The notes: a model not told the origin generated them from the letters alone. 19,613 nt of DNA from CAZGSG01 sp964528095 (GCA_964528095.1 CAZGSG010000099.1:1-19613); one strand, 5' to 3'. Positions 1-7,503 are shown, counted from the first letter of the stretch. A program made the numbers and translations.

Positions 1-117
1 TACTTGATCAGGAGCAATGTTTAATAATTTTCGTAGGTATGAATTTTCTTGCTCCAGGCGGTGGCATTCTTTTTCAAACTCTGAATACTCTGCCTTTGTA
101 AAATTATTATCCGACAC
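1..117 (-). CDS. N-terminus of an unknown coiled-coil protein, cut by the window edge
   Basis: A minus-strand reading frame starts with GTG at 117 and stays open to base 1 (39 residues seen). The visible part is hydrophilic and has a heptad-like stretch (residues 14-32, with LEQENSYLRKLL), so a short coiled coil is likely at the N-terminus. Its start lies inside the 3' end of the preceding minus-strand ORF (107-250), an 11-base overlap of the kind seen in translationally coupled genes. No family can be named from 39 residues. Coiled-coil starts of this type occur in many transposase and helicase genes, so a mobile-element origin is possible but not shown. The start codon choice is uncertain. 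Confidence 0.4.
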   Translation of the reverse strand, partial: MSDNNFTKAEYSEFEKECHRLEQENSYLRKLLNIAPDQV

Positions 118-250
118 GCTTGCTAACTCTCTTTGATTTTTTCTTAGTCAATCGTTTTGGCGCTGGCTTTTTGATAAATTCTGTATTTAATTCTGCTTCT
201 ATTTCTGCAATTGTCGGCAAACTCGTTTTCAAAAATGGCTGTGGTCGCCG
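107..250 (-). CDS. Short Lys/Arg-rich ORF, probably the 3' remnant of a gene
   Basis: The frame is open for 47 codons after two consecutive TAG codons at 251-256 and has no ATG; only TTG codons could serve as starts. The last 20 residues are strongly basic (KRLTKKKSKRVSKRVG), which looks like a genuine protein tail rather than random translation. The stop overlaps the GTG of the next minus-strand frame. It sits directly downstream of the point where the secreted-protein gene (261-1154) seems to lose its normal C-terminus, so it may be what remains of another gene after a rearrangement. Function unknown; it could also be non-coding. Confidence 0.3.
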   Translation of the reverse strand, partial: RRPQPFLKTSLPTIAEIEAELNTEFIKKPAPKRLTKKKSKRVSKRVG

Positions 251-260
251 CTACTATTTC

Positions 261-1154
261 TCAAGATTTCCCGTCGCACCGGCGATTCGCTTTATGGTAC
301 AATACGATATTTACATTCTCACCGCTGCCTTTCCCGTGCCCAGCTGCGGTAAAGAAGGTAACCGACTGCCAGTTCTGGATTCCCCTGTCCGTAAGATTTT
401 GGATGGCCGTATAACGGGGTGCAACCAATACATTCCATGCTTGTTGGTCGCCCTGTGATTTATCGGAATAGTAGGTATCGGTTGTTTTGTTGGGATAATG
501 GATCAATACTTTTATCCCGGGCTTATTTACTTCCACCCAGTCTTCCTGAATGGTGCTGGTCCAGCCATCATCAAAGTTGGTGGTATTGAAGGTAAAGCCG
601 TCATTTTTAGCCATTACCGGGTTGCTGTTGGCCGTTGATACGTCGGTTATGGCAGAGTGATCGTTTTCGGATGGCTGATTGCCGGATATAATATCGATAC
701 CGGCAATGAAGTTTTTAAACTCGTCCATGTATGGTTTGGCAGTAGCATTCAGCACAACGCTTACACATCGTGCGCCGTTGCTGTAGGTAGTAACAATACT
801 GGCAACATTTTGTCCGTTAAATTGCCAGATGCCGCTCCTGCTCATCACACTCCATTCACCTTCAGCAGCGGCTTCCGTTTTTTCCGCCGTGCTGGTAATC
901 TGGTGTGGTTTGGCCACCAGTTCCTGCCATTCGGCCTCATTGTCGGTATCTATATTGCCTTTGCTGGCAGTGCTGGCATATACTTTAATTTGAGCCCAGC
1001 TTCCGCCATCTGTGCGGGAATAACCCACTACCGTGGTAAGGGTTTCCTTTGCCCAATTTACAGGCGCAGTGTAGGTAACTATATCGAAACTTTCCTTTTG
1101 CGCCAAAGCCGTTAAGGTAGTGAAGAGGCAGAAAAATACGATGCTCCGTTTCAT
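261..1154 (-). CDS. Secreted protein of unknown function, probably 3'-truncated
   Basis: This encodes 297 residues from the ATG at 1154. The frame is open further upstream to 1277, but only the inner start gives a clean signal peptide (MKRSIVFFCLFTTLTALAQ, cut after AQ), so I chose it. The mature protein begins KESFDIVTYTAPVNW, the opening of a Bacteroidota family of exported proteins with an N-terminal segment of about 170 residues and a following domain containing DDGWTSTIQEDWVEV and the run AWNVLVAPRY. In my recollection, relatives continue well beyond the final VNIVLYHK strand, whereas here the frame ends nine residues later with an unrelated-looking tail (ANRRCDGKS). The gene is therefore probably cut near 290. 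Role unknown; location periplasm or outside. Confidence 0.65.
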   Translation of the reverse strand: MKRSIVFFCLFTTLTALAQKESFDIVTYTAPVNWAKETLTTVVGYSRTDGGSWAQIKVYASTASKGNIDTDNEAEWQELVAKPHQITSTAEKTEAAAEGEWSVMSRSGIWQFNGQNVASIVTTYSNGARCVSVVLNATAKPYMDEFKNFIAGIDIISGNQPSENDHSAITDVSTANSNPVMAKNDGFTFNTTNFDDGWTSTIQEDWVEVNKPGIKVLIHYPNKTTDTYYSDKSQGDQQAWNVLVAPRYTAIQNLTDRGIQNWQSVTFFTAAGHGKGSGENVNIVLYHKANRRCDGKS

Positions 1155-1350
1155 GTCATTTGCTTTACGCAACAAATATGGGATTGAAAAAAGGCACCTG
1201 CACTCCTTTAAAAAAGGGATTTTTGCTGCCGGTAAAAAACCCCTGAAAAAAGGGAAGACGCTTATTTCAAGTAACACTTATTTTGTAGGGTGAAAAAAAC
1301 TACACTAGTTAGTATACTACTACCCTGGTGGGTGTTGGGCTTTACACAAT
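1155..1350. other. Intergenic stretch without a clear gene
   Basis: This AT-rich spacer separates the minus-strand secreted-protein gene from the decayed plus-strand kinase remnant. Several runs of A or T occur (around 1211-1256 and 1291-1297). I see no confident promoter, RNA gene or ORF here. A near-match to a -7 box lies on the minus strand just upstream of 1154 (ATATTTG), but no matching -33 element was found. Confidence 0.4.
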
Positions 1351-1661
1351 CGGTTGGTTTGGATTAAACTGCCTGGCAACATTTCAATTAGTATATACCG
1401 CATTGTGCAGGAACTGATCCATACTACTATCAAACATAGCAAGGCCACTACCGCATTGGTACAATTAACACACACACAACATCACCTATTCAACTAACCG
1501 TGGAGGATAACGGAAAGGGAATGGACAGTACCCAACTGCAGCAGCAAAAAGGCATGGGTTGGAAAAATATTTATAATAGGATAGCTTTCATCAATGGCAG
1601 CGTAGCTGTGCAAACCGCACCGGGACAGGGCATGTCAGTAAATATAGAAGTACCGGTATAA
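1351..1661 (+). pseudogene. Remnant of a histidine kinase ATPase domain, frameshifted
   Basis: Two plus-strand frames together give the C-terminal part of a HisKA_3-type sensor kinase. The first reads ISIYRIVQELIHTTIKHSKAT, the N-box helix of the ATPase domain. After a frameshift between about 1465 and 1490 the second reads LTVEDNGKGMD (G1 box), then GMGWKNIYNRIAFINGSV (G2 region), and ends IEVPV with a stop at 1659-1661. No sensor or dimerisation part remains. The order and spacing of the boxes leave little doubt about the origin. A regulator remnant follows ten bases later, as in an intact two-component pair. A sequencing error could explain one frameshift, but not the missing 5' part. Confidence 0.8.
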
Positions 1662-1670
1662 ACTTGATAA

Positions 1671-1944
1671 ATGAAAACAACCCATTTTATCGTAGATGAT
1701 TATTATATGGTGGTAGAAGTGATTCAATCACTATTAAAACGAACCTGGCATTGAATGTATAGGCCATGCCATGAACGCCGCATCCTGCCACGCTTTCCTG
1801 GCAAAGCAGTTACCTGATGTACCATTAATGGATATTAATCTGCCCGATAAAAGCGGCATACAATTGTGTAAAGAGGTACTGCAAACCCATCCTCTGTTAT
1901 TGGAAGTGTTCATGTATTCGGTCTTTGGATGCCCAGATCTTTAA
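1671..1944 (+). pseudogene. Remnant of a LuxR/NarL-type response regulator receiver domain
   Basis: The start MKTTHFIVDDYYMVVEVIQSLLK (ATG at 1671) carries the acidic pair of a receiver domain. The frame breaks near 1738 and resumes one base over with PGIECIGHAMNAASCHAF and then PDVPLMDINLPDKSGI, which contains the phospho-acceptor Asp and the usual LPDKSG loop. It ends at 1944 after about 90 residues, so the last part of the receiver and the whole HTH output domain are missing. It follows the kinase remnant by 9 bases, in the same direction. This is a dead regulator gene, broken by at least one frameshift and a 3' loss just before the repeat element at 1962. Confidence 0.8.
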
Positions 1945-1961
1945 GAATAATTAAATATAAA

Positions 1962-2007
1962 GTTGTGAGGACGTCTCTGACTCCTCACCGGCCTCGAAGA
2001 GGCCGAA
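1962..2007 (+). repeat. Left copy of a 46-bp two-hairpin inverted repeat
   Basis: This copy matches the reverse complement of 2195-2240 at 44 of 46 positions. Each copy holds two consecutive stems: GTGAGGA/TCCTCAC with a 10-nt loop, and CGGCCTC/GAGGCCG with a 3-nt loop. The paired, inverted arrangement about 190 bp apart is typical of REP doublets (REPINs) or a small MITE. It lies just after the point where the response regulator remnant ends. Confidence 0.85.
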
Positions 2008-2194
2008 GCTGCTCAGTCTATGTGATGTTTTATTCAACCTGTAATTCTAAATGGGCCCTTTCTTATCGGCTGCCCAGGCATTATCTTTACCAGGACTTAG
2101 GAGATTATTGTATAGAAGTAGTTGGGGTGTATTGGGGTGAGTAAGATTTACTAAACAGGAGAGAGTACTTAAACAGTTATAATGCTGGAAGTTT

Positions 2195-2240
2195 TTCGGC
2201 CTCTGCGAGGCCGGTGAGGAGTCGGAGACGTCCTCACAAC
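2195..2240 (-). repeat. Right copy of the 46-bp two-hairpin inverted repeat
   Basis: This is the inverted partner of 1962-2007, with two mismatches. The unit 1962-2240 (279 bp) encloses a 187-bp core with no convincing ORF. The left end abuts a truncated regulator and the right end abuts a truncated gene, so the element sits at a recombination or insertion point. Confidence 0.85.
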
Positions 2241-2375
2241 AACCCTCGGTTTGCGGTATTGTTTACGGGATGGTATATTAATTACAACAAGGGAGGGAGA
2301 TCTGAACATGAAGTTTATGTAATTCCTAAAAATGCCGTGCTTGAGAGAATACTTAAAATTACAAAAAACCAATAA
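2241..2375 (+). pseudogene. C-terminal fragment of a lost gene, perhaps a toxin-type protein
   Basis: A frame open from the edge of the repeat to the TAA at 2373-2375 gives 44 residues (NPRFAVLFTGWYINY..., ending LERILKITKNQ). The sequence looks like real protein: two strands with conserved-type aromatic residues (GWYINY, HEVYVIP) and a final helix. There is no start codon in context, and the 5' end runs into repeat sequence, so only the tail of the gene survives. It lies 6 bases before the next ORF on the same strand. That layout, a tail domain followed by a small helical gene, is what is left when a polymorphic toxin loses its body, but this is inference. Confidence 0.5.
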
Positions 2376-2381
2376 AGCGAT

Positions 2382-2843
2382 ATGAAAGATATTCAGCGCT
2401 ATACTGAGAAGGCCCTAAGTAGTGAACTTGCAGATACGGTTGAGGGTATTGACGGCCTCATAGAAATAGTAGATAAAATAACTGATACGGCTATACAAGT
2501 ACTATCCACAACAAGTGAGCATTTCTTAGTGACTGAACGAATGAGCATGTTTTTTAGCAAGTATATAAATAAACTCAACTCCAATCTTCAAAGTACTGAT
2601 GCGGAGTTGCGATTTTACTCTGCAAGTCTGATAGTGCATTACCAGATTTCGAATGATCTAGCTGAACAAATTTTATTAAGTGAAGCCGCCAAAGGAATAT
2701 TGGATAAAGCCTATACAGCTACTATAATTTTGTGTAGAGTTAAGAATAAAAATATAGGCCAGATTGTAAAAGAAAGACTTAAAGACAGCTCTCTTACAAA
2801 GATGGCGAGGGACTTTTTTAAAGATCATCTTGATAGCAATTGA
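2382..2843 (+). CDS. Small all-helical protein, possible immunity protein
   Basis: The product has 153 residues, no signal peptide and no membrane segment. It is predicted by eye to be almost entirely helical and acidic in the first half, with a run (residues 70-90) around ELRFYSASLIVHYQISNDLAEQ that could be a HEAT-like helical pair. I do not recognise the family. It starts 6 bases after the truncated gene 2241-2375, in the same direction, and is followed by a strong terminator at 2899, so it was the last gene of that unit. Orphan immunity genes often survive beside truncated toxins, which fits, but no motif proves it. The gene itself is very likely real. Confidence 0.6.
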   Translation: MKDIQRYTEKALSSELADTVEGIDGLIEIVDKITDTAIQVLSTTSEHFLVTERMSMFFSKYINKLNSNLQSTDAELRFYSASLIVHYQISNDLAEQILLSEAAKGILDKAYTATIILCRVKNKNIGQIVKERLKDSSLTKMARDFFKDHLDSN

Positions 2844-2898
2844 GACGATAGTGGCATCAAATAGCAGGCTTTTTAAAATAAGAATTTATAAAACAGGT

Positions 2899-2928
2899 AA
2901 AGGCTGTCTCAAGCGAGGCAGCCTTTTC
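2899..2928 (+). terminator. Rho-independent terminator after the 2382 gene
   Basis: A 12-bp stem (AAAGGCTGTCTC pairing with GAGGCAGCCTTT, one G-U pair) with a 4-nt AAGC loop is followed by TTCTATTT. It lies 55 bases after the stop at 2843. Confidence 0.85.
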
Positions 2929-3279
2929 TATTTCCGTCAATGGCGGGCAAGTTCAAAAGATAATATGCGTGGAAACATTAGACCAGACAGCACGGGTGTT
3001 TAATCCAGGAGTGTGAGTGATTGCAGATAGCAAAGCCAGCAAAACTTTCACAGAAATATCAGCAGAGTCTAACAAGTGCCTAAAAAAGCGTGACAGCCTA
3101 GACATTTTCAGTGAAAAAAACACCCTTTTTTTCATTACCCATTCCTTGCAAAAAATTATATTTGTGCTACAATAATTACCCGGTTTATCCACGCATTAGC
3201 CACACCCACAAATCATCCAACCGGCATACCCGCGGCAGCTACGACTTCACCTTCTTTCACTAACTTTAAAGCTACCAAA
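2929..3279. promoter_or_regulatory. Intergenic region with a possible promoter for the RadC-like gene
   Basis: No gene is credible here. A minus-strand frame at 2953-3192 lacks family features and I regard it as chance. A perfect TAnnTTTG box (TATATTTG, 3157-3164) lies 115 bases before the RadC-like start, but I find no TTTG-type -33 element at the usual distance. The promoter call is therefore weak. Confidence 0.35.
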
Positions 3280-3903
3280 ATGAACCTCCGGTTGAAAAAA
3301 GAAGACAATCGCAAAATCTTTGACCCCACAGATATCTACGAGATCATGCAACGCATCCTGCGTCGGGAAAACAGGATCGACCGCAATAGCGAACACCTGC
3401 GGACGATCAGTCTCGACACAGGCAATAGCATCCTGAATATCGAACTCGTGAGCATGGGCAGTGTGAACCAGACCATCGTAGAACCGATGGAAGTATTCAG
3501 CCTGCCGCTGCAGAAACGCGCGGTCTCCATCGTCCTGGTACACAATCATCCCTCGGGCAATCTGCTACCATCCGACCGCGACAAGGATATTACCGACCGC
3601 CTGATACAATGCGGGCTGATCATGCATGTGCCGGTGCGGGACCATGTGATCATTACGGAAGAGGGGTATTATAGTTTTGAAGAGAGTGGGTTGCTGGAGG
3701 AGTTGGGGAAGAGTTTGAAGTATGTGCCGCCGTATAAGATAGAGGAGATGATGAGGAAGAGGGTGGAGGAGGAGGCAGTGAATAGAGGGAAAATAGAAAA
3801 AGCAAAAGAGATGGCGAAAGGCATGAAGGAGAAGGGGTATTCGGGGGAAGAGATGATGGCGCTTACGGGGTTGAGTAAGGGGGTGGTGCAGCGATTGAAA
3901 TAG
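3280..3903 (+). CDS. radC: RadC-like JAB/JAMM-domain protein
   Basis: The protein has 207 residues. The JAMM metalloprotease-type site is complete: Glu55 in the IELVSMG strand, then H88-x-H90 with PSG, Ser98 and Asp101 (HNHPSGNLLPSDRD). The N-terminal helix-hairpin region of longer RadC proteins is absent, as in the short RadC family common in Bacteroidota and often found with mobile or variable DNA. After about residue 145 comes a charged helical tail rich in Glu, Lys and Met. It ends in a small HTH-like module (EEMMALTGLSKGVVQRL) of the sort also seen at the end of Rpn/PD-(D/E)XK transposase-like proteins. The coding strand changes from C-rich to strongly G/A-rich near 3660. RadC function is not settled; despite the name, a direct DNA repair role is doubtful. 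Confidence 0.9.
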   Translation: MNLRLKKEDNRKIFDPTDIYEIMQRILRRENRIDRNSEHLRTISLDTGNSILNIELVSMGSVNQTIVEPMEVFSLPLQKRAVSIVLVHNHPSGNLLPSDRDKDITDRLIQCGLIMHVPVRDHVIITEEGYYSFEESGLLEELGKSLKYVPPYKIEEMMRKRVEEEAVNRGKIEKAKEMAKGMKEKGYSGEEMMALTGLSKGVVQRLK

Positions 3904-3988
3904 CGAGCTAAGATCAGTAATTAACTAATACATATGATATTTTTCAATCAGCCAGCTGACCGATCCTGGGGATGTCTTGCATTGGAAA

Positions 3989-4774
3989 CTAAGTCAATAA
4001 TCCTTCACCGGCGGTTGATTCAACTATCTCATCACTGGCAACTTTAACTGTTGTATCTTTTGGCTTCGAAACCTTTACTTTGTTTATTTTAAAAGGTTTA
4101 ATCAAAGCTGGGTCCATTTTATCCTGGATGATTTTATGAATTGCGCCGATGACAGTAGTGTCATCACATTTTTCAGCAAACTTCTGTTTGATTGATTTTT
4201 TAACCAAACTGATCACACTTTCCGAGCAAAGTATTCCTGCTATGTTATAAGGATCGGTTGCCTCGCATTTATTCCACAGCGGCCGGAAAGATTTTTTTGT
4301 TACACTATCACGGTGCAGATGCTGCAAATGTTCAGCAGCTGCTTTTAATGTCGCGCCATCACTCAGCTCTACGCTAAAAATCAAGTGAGAAGCAATCGGC
4401 TTCGAGAAGATTATTTTATAAAATTCAAATGATTTACCGTTTGTCAGCAGCGCGTATTCAATGCCTTCATTGGCGCCGTAGTTAATTGTCTGACGAAGGT
4501 GTTTTTCAGAAAGCTCAAAGGAAAGTGCTTTTACTTCTACGAGGAAATGCCGGGTCTTATTTATCTGGATCACATAATCGGCATAAGTACCTTTGATCAT
4601 GTACTCGGTTTTTATTTCTTCGAGTTGTTTATATCCAAGGACATCTGAGAGAAAACTGTTTAGCATGATCCTGGTTCCAGACTCGTCCAGGTCAACGATT
4701 GTTCCGTCCAGAAATTTTTTCCGGTAGGTTTTGAGATCACCGAGAAGGTTTTGCTTCTTTGAGACGGTAAGCAT
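3989..4774 (-). CDS. HsdR N-terminal-like PD-(D/E)XK nuclease-fold protein
   Basis: The protein has 261 residues. The first 150 fit the type I restriction enzyme R-subunit N-terminal family (HSDR_N_2): a helical start with LNSFLSDVLGY, Asp66 in the GTYADYVI strand, then LVEVKAL with the E80-x-K82 pair, the signature of the PD-(D/E)XK nuclease fold. QTINYGANEGIEYALLTNG then matches the conserved QxxxYG and TNG strands. There is no helicase or methylase partner beside it, so this is a stand-alone relative, not a restriction system. The C-terminal 60 residues are a Lys/Thr/Val-rich tail. It converges with the RadC-like gene, 85 bases apart. Whether it cuts nucleic acid is not known. Confidence 0.8.
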   Translation of the reverse strand: MLTVSKKQNLLGDLKTYRKKFLDGTIVDLDESGTRIMLNSFLSDVLGYKQLEEIKTEYMIKGTYADYVIQINKTRHFLVEVKALSFELSEKHLRQTINYGANEGIEYALLTNGKSFEFYKIIFSKPIASHLIFSVELSDGATLKAAAEHLQHLHRDSVTKKSFRPLWNKCEATDPYNIAGILCSESVISLVKKSIKQKFAEKCDDTTVIGAIHKIIQDKMDPALIKPFKINKVKVSKPKDTTVKVASDEIVESTAGEGLLT

Positions 4775-4839
4775 AGCAGGTTAAGGTTGGTAATGTTAAA
4801 AATATAGTCTTATTCAGAAGAAGTATTGCCTGATTCTTT

Positions 4840-5049
4840 TTAAGAAGTATGACAATATGGTGAACAGGTACGACATCCGTTTACCTGCGCGTACTGCTTT
4901 TTCGCCTCCTTCACAGCGTCCTGGCAAGAACTGAACTCGCCCAGGGATACCGCGTTCGCAGGTGCAGGCATATACATACAACCTTCTGCATGTACTTCAT
5001 GATCACCGTTGTATTGTGCATTCTTATTCACGTAGTAACTCTTTTTCAT
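4840..5049 (-). CDS. Small Cys/His protein with possible metal binding
   Basis: The product has 69 residues from the ATG at 5049. The frame is open further upstream, but the inner start fits the conserved beginning KKSYYVNKNAQYNGDHEVH and leaves room for the promoter at 5071-5115. The ordered residues H-E-V-H, Cys, then Cys, Cys and Cys-His near the end (GCRTCSPYCHTS) suggest a metal site or disulfides. There is no signal peptide. Similar short proteins recur in Bacteroidota in my recollection, but no function is known. It has its own upstream -7 box and a degenerate copy of the palindrome that also precedes the ter operon, so it may respond to the same signal. Confidence 0.7.
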   Translation of the reverse strand: MKKSYYVNKNAQYNGDHEVHAEGCMYMPAPANAVSLGEFSSCQDAVKEAKKQYAQVNGCRTCSPYCHTS

Positions 5050-5070
5050 ATCTGAAATTTTGATAGAACT

Positions 5071-5115
5071 CAAATATAAAGGACGGAAAGCGTGAATTTT
5101 TACGGGAACCCGCAG
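5071..5115 (-). promoter_or_regulatory. Promoter with operator-like palindrome for the 4840-5049 gene
   Basis: On the minus strand, CTGCGGGTTCCCGTAA (5115-5100) matches the ter-operon palindrome at 12 of 16 positions and shares the following A-run. Exactly 21 bases later comes TATATTTG (5078-5071), a perfect TAnnTTTG -7 box. The ATG follows 21 bases after the box. The spacing equals that at 10471-10515. Confidence 0.55.
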
Positions 5116-5134
5116 GCGTAAATTTGAAAATGAT

Positions 5135-5800
5135 CTATATAACGCCCATGTCTTTACAGAAGGCAACCAGTTGCTCGTTTTTTGTGCAGCCGAGTTCTGT
5201 TTTCATATGGTTTAGTCTTTTTTCAACGCTACTAAGACTGGAAGGGTAAATGTCCTTTTTGAGAAGGTACTCCGGAATATTCTTCTGACTGACACCGCCT
5301 GCGAGTAACGTTAGTATTTCAATATCAAATCCGGTAAACTCGTACGCATGTTGCTTATTTATCAGCTGGCTTATATGACGCGGCAAATAGCGCTGATTTT
5401 GTGCAAGTGTTTCAATTGCCAGTTTCAGTTCTTTGCCATCATTGCGTGATTTGCGCACATAACCATCGATGTCATTCACCCGGAACAATGATTCGATCAC
5501 AGCCGGCCTGCTTTCTGCAGTAAGCACCAACACTTTGAGCGCAGGTAAATGCCCGCGACTTTTTTCTATAAGCGTTATACCATCTGTGATTTGCTGCCGT
5601 GACCCATCCGGGTCAAAAGATAAATCTGTAATAAGTAAATCATAAGGGTTGCCCGACAATGTACAGGTTTGTATTTTAAGCAATGCATCATCACAATAGT
5701 GTACATAATCGATATCATTTATGCCTAACTCTGCGAGTGTATGCTGTACCGAAACATTCGCTAACTCATGATCTTCGGCTACCAGGACTTTTGTTATCAT
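5135..5800 (-). CDS. NarL/FixJ-type response regulator
   Basis: The protein has 221 residues. The receiver domain spans about 1-120: acidic cluster Glu9-Asp10, phospho-acceptor Asp59 in LLITDLSF, a switch Thr in VLVLTAES, and a conserved Lys in GYVRKS. A LuxR-type HTH follows at about 150-215, with FTGFDIEILTLLAGG and SLSSVEKRLNHMKTELG, the usual pattern in which the recognition helix sorts the DNA target. The start overlaps the kinase stop by one base (TAATG), so the two are co-translated and form a cognate pair. It acts in the cytoplasm as a transcription factor. Its targets are unknown; the palindrome found at several promoters in this window is one candidate site, but that is a guess. Confidence 0.93.
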   Translation of the reverse strand: MITKVLVAEDHELANVSVQHTLAELGINDIDYVHYCDDALLKIQTCTLSGNPYDLLITDLSFDPDGSRQQITDGITLIEKSRGHLPALKVLVLTAESRPAVIESLFRVNDIDGYVRKSRNDGKELKLAIETLAQNQRYLPRHISQLINKQHAYEFTGFDIEILTLLAGGVSQKNIPEYLLKKDIYPSSLSSVEKRLNHMKTELGCTKNEQLVAFCKDMGVI

Positions 5801-7503
5801 TACTTGTGGTTTGGAAAGGAAATCAAAATTTTCAGGCCCTTTTGTACGCCTGGTTCAAAATTAACAGAGCCGCCGATACTGCGGATACGGGTTTCCGTAT
5901 TTACCAAACCATTCCCCTGTTTTACTGTATTTTTCATACCGACACCATCGTCCGTGTATCTGATAGTATAGTGACCCTGCTCATGCTCTAATTTGATACT
6001 CACATGATGTGCCCCGCTGTGTTTTTTCATATTGATCATCAGTTCCTGTAAAACAAATTCCAGTTTTTTGCGGATTTCCAGTGACAGATCTTTCCAAAAG
6101 TCTTCGTTATTTCCTACAATCAGCACTTTCGTTTTTTCACCGGAAAAGGAAGCCAGCAAATTATTGATTTTTTCCGGGTAACTTTCATCTGCCTTTACAG
6201 GCAGTTCATAGGAGAGATCCCGCGACTGTTCATACAGGATTTCGATTTTATCCAGTATTTTTTCTTTGCTTATTTCCTTATGCTCTATCTCCGACATGAT
6301 GAGATACAGGCCATTGGCTACCACATCATGCACTTTTGCTGATAGCTTTAATTGCTGTTGTTGTATCGCATTGCGCGACTCCAGGAGAAGTTTTTGTTTC
6401 CTTTTTTTATACCATATGACCGCAATAATCCCCAGCGACAAAGTGATAAAAAGCAAAGAGATGAAAAGAAAGCGTTGCCGTACGATCCTGTTTTTTTTAT
6501 TGGTGTTATCTGCCTGTAATACCAGGTTTTCCGCTTTACTTTTTTCCGAATCAAAACGTACCAGTGCAAACTGGTTCTTTGCGCTGTTACGGGCATTTTG
6601 TAAGCTGTCATTCAGCTGCAGATGCCTGTACAGATATGTTCTTGCTGTGGCAGGATTTTCGAGTTTGATCAGTTTCTGCAATGCCTCCAGTTCATCGTCA
6701 GGGCTATCGAGGCTCCTGGCTACTTTATACATTTCTTTTGCGTAATACAAGGCAGAGTCAGGTCGTGTGGAGGAAAAATAGTCAGACAAATGTGCATAGC
6801 TGGCATTTAACCCCCGGTTATCATTTTTTGATCTTCTGATAGCAAGTGCAGTATGTAGTTCCGGTGCTGCGTTATAAGAGGAGTTCTCCAGCCACTTTGA
6901 TTTTGCCATATTGGATAATATCCTTGCATACTCTTTTATACTGTCAATTTTTGTATGAAGTAGTTCCTGGTAAATAGCAACTGCTTCACTGAAGTTGTCC
7001 TTTTTCTGATAAGCAAGCGCCTTGTTATTTAAATAATATATCCGGGACTGTGGGTTAAAATGAAGGGCCGAATCGTACCAGACTATTGCCTCATCATACC
7101 GTTTTAAATTCAGGCTTGTATTACCTAAGGTATTATAATTTATTGCCAGCAGGTAGTGGTCATTATTTTTTTCTTTTTTCAAATACTGCAGGGATGACAA
7201 TACAGATTCCTGACTGCCGAAATTATCACCTGCTTCTTCCTGCATCCGTGCCATATAATGATAAGCGTATGCAACCTGCTGACTGTCTTTTTCGGTGTTC
7301 GCCAGTTTATTAAGATTATAAAATGTAGTACTGTCCTGTTTTATATATATTGCATAAGCTGTGTCGGAAACGACAGTACTTACAGGCGGATTACCTGCTT
7401 TTTTACTGCAGCCGGATATTGCCAGAAATGCAATGAAAGAAATAAGAAGTATTTTCAAGTCAGGTTTTGTACTAAAGTAGAGAAATAAAATTGAGTGCTG
7501 CAA
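5800..7503 (-). CDS. TPR-containing lipoprotein-type sensor histidine kinase
   Basis: The protein has up to 567 residues. The N-terminus is a hydrophobic segment ending in a lipobox (LAISGC, Cys32), then TPR-like helical repeats over about 65-310, a coiled stretch, a membrane helix at about 345-365, and a HisKA_3 dimerisation motif with His392 (KVHDVVANGLY). The ATPase domain shows the N box (ELMINMKKHSGA), G1 (DDGVGM) and G2 (GNGLVNTETRIRSIGG). The periplasmic TPR part probably senses a protein or peptide signal. The ATG at 7503 is the outermost start, but a good promoter (-33 TTTTG at 7505-7501, -7 TACTTTAG at 7479-7472) lies inside the first codons, which favours the TTG at 7458 (LKILLISF...). 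The regulator follows directly. Confidence 0.92.
   Translation of the reverse strand: MQHSILFLYFSTKPDLKILLISFIAFLAISGCSKKAGNPPVSTVVSDTAYAIYIKQDSTTFYNLNKLANTEKDSQQVAYAYHYMARMQEEAGDNFGSQESVLSSLQYLKKEKNNDHYLLAINYNTLGNTSLNLKRYDEAIVWYDSALHFNPQSRIYYLNNKALAYQKKDNFSEAVAIYQELLHTKIDSIKEYARILSNMAKSKWLENSSYNAAPELHTALAIRRSKNDNRGLNASYAHLSDYFSSTRPDSALYYAKEMYKVARSLDSPDDELEALQKLIKLENPATARTYLYRHLQLNDSLQNARNSAKNQFALVRFDSEKSKAENLVLQADNTNKKNRIVRQRFLFISLLFITLSLGIIAVIWYKKRKQKLLLESRNAIQQQQLKLSAKVHDVVANGLYLIMSEIEHKEISKEKILDKIEILYEQSRDLSYELPVKADESYPEKINNLLASFSGEKTKVLIVGNNEDFWKDLSLEIRKKLEFVLQELMINMKKHSGAHHVSIKLEHEQGHYTIRYTDDGVGMKNTVKQGNGLVNTETRIRSIGGSVNFEPGVQKGLKILISFPNHK

Noticed and set aside
1929..2144. Plus-strand frame through the left repeat (VRTSLTPHRPRRGR)
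   Set aside because: The apparent protein is a translation of the hairpin repeat; the same string appears in the inverted copy at 2169-2372 on the other strand, so it is not a gene family.
2953..3192. Minus-strand frame of 79 codons
   Set aside because: The composition looks like chance translation of an AT-rich spacer, with no family motif; it overlaps the promoter region of the RadC-like gene.
3989..4774. Restriction-modification system
   Set aside because: Only an HsdR N-terminal-like domain is present; there is no helicase, methylase or specificity gene nearby.
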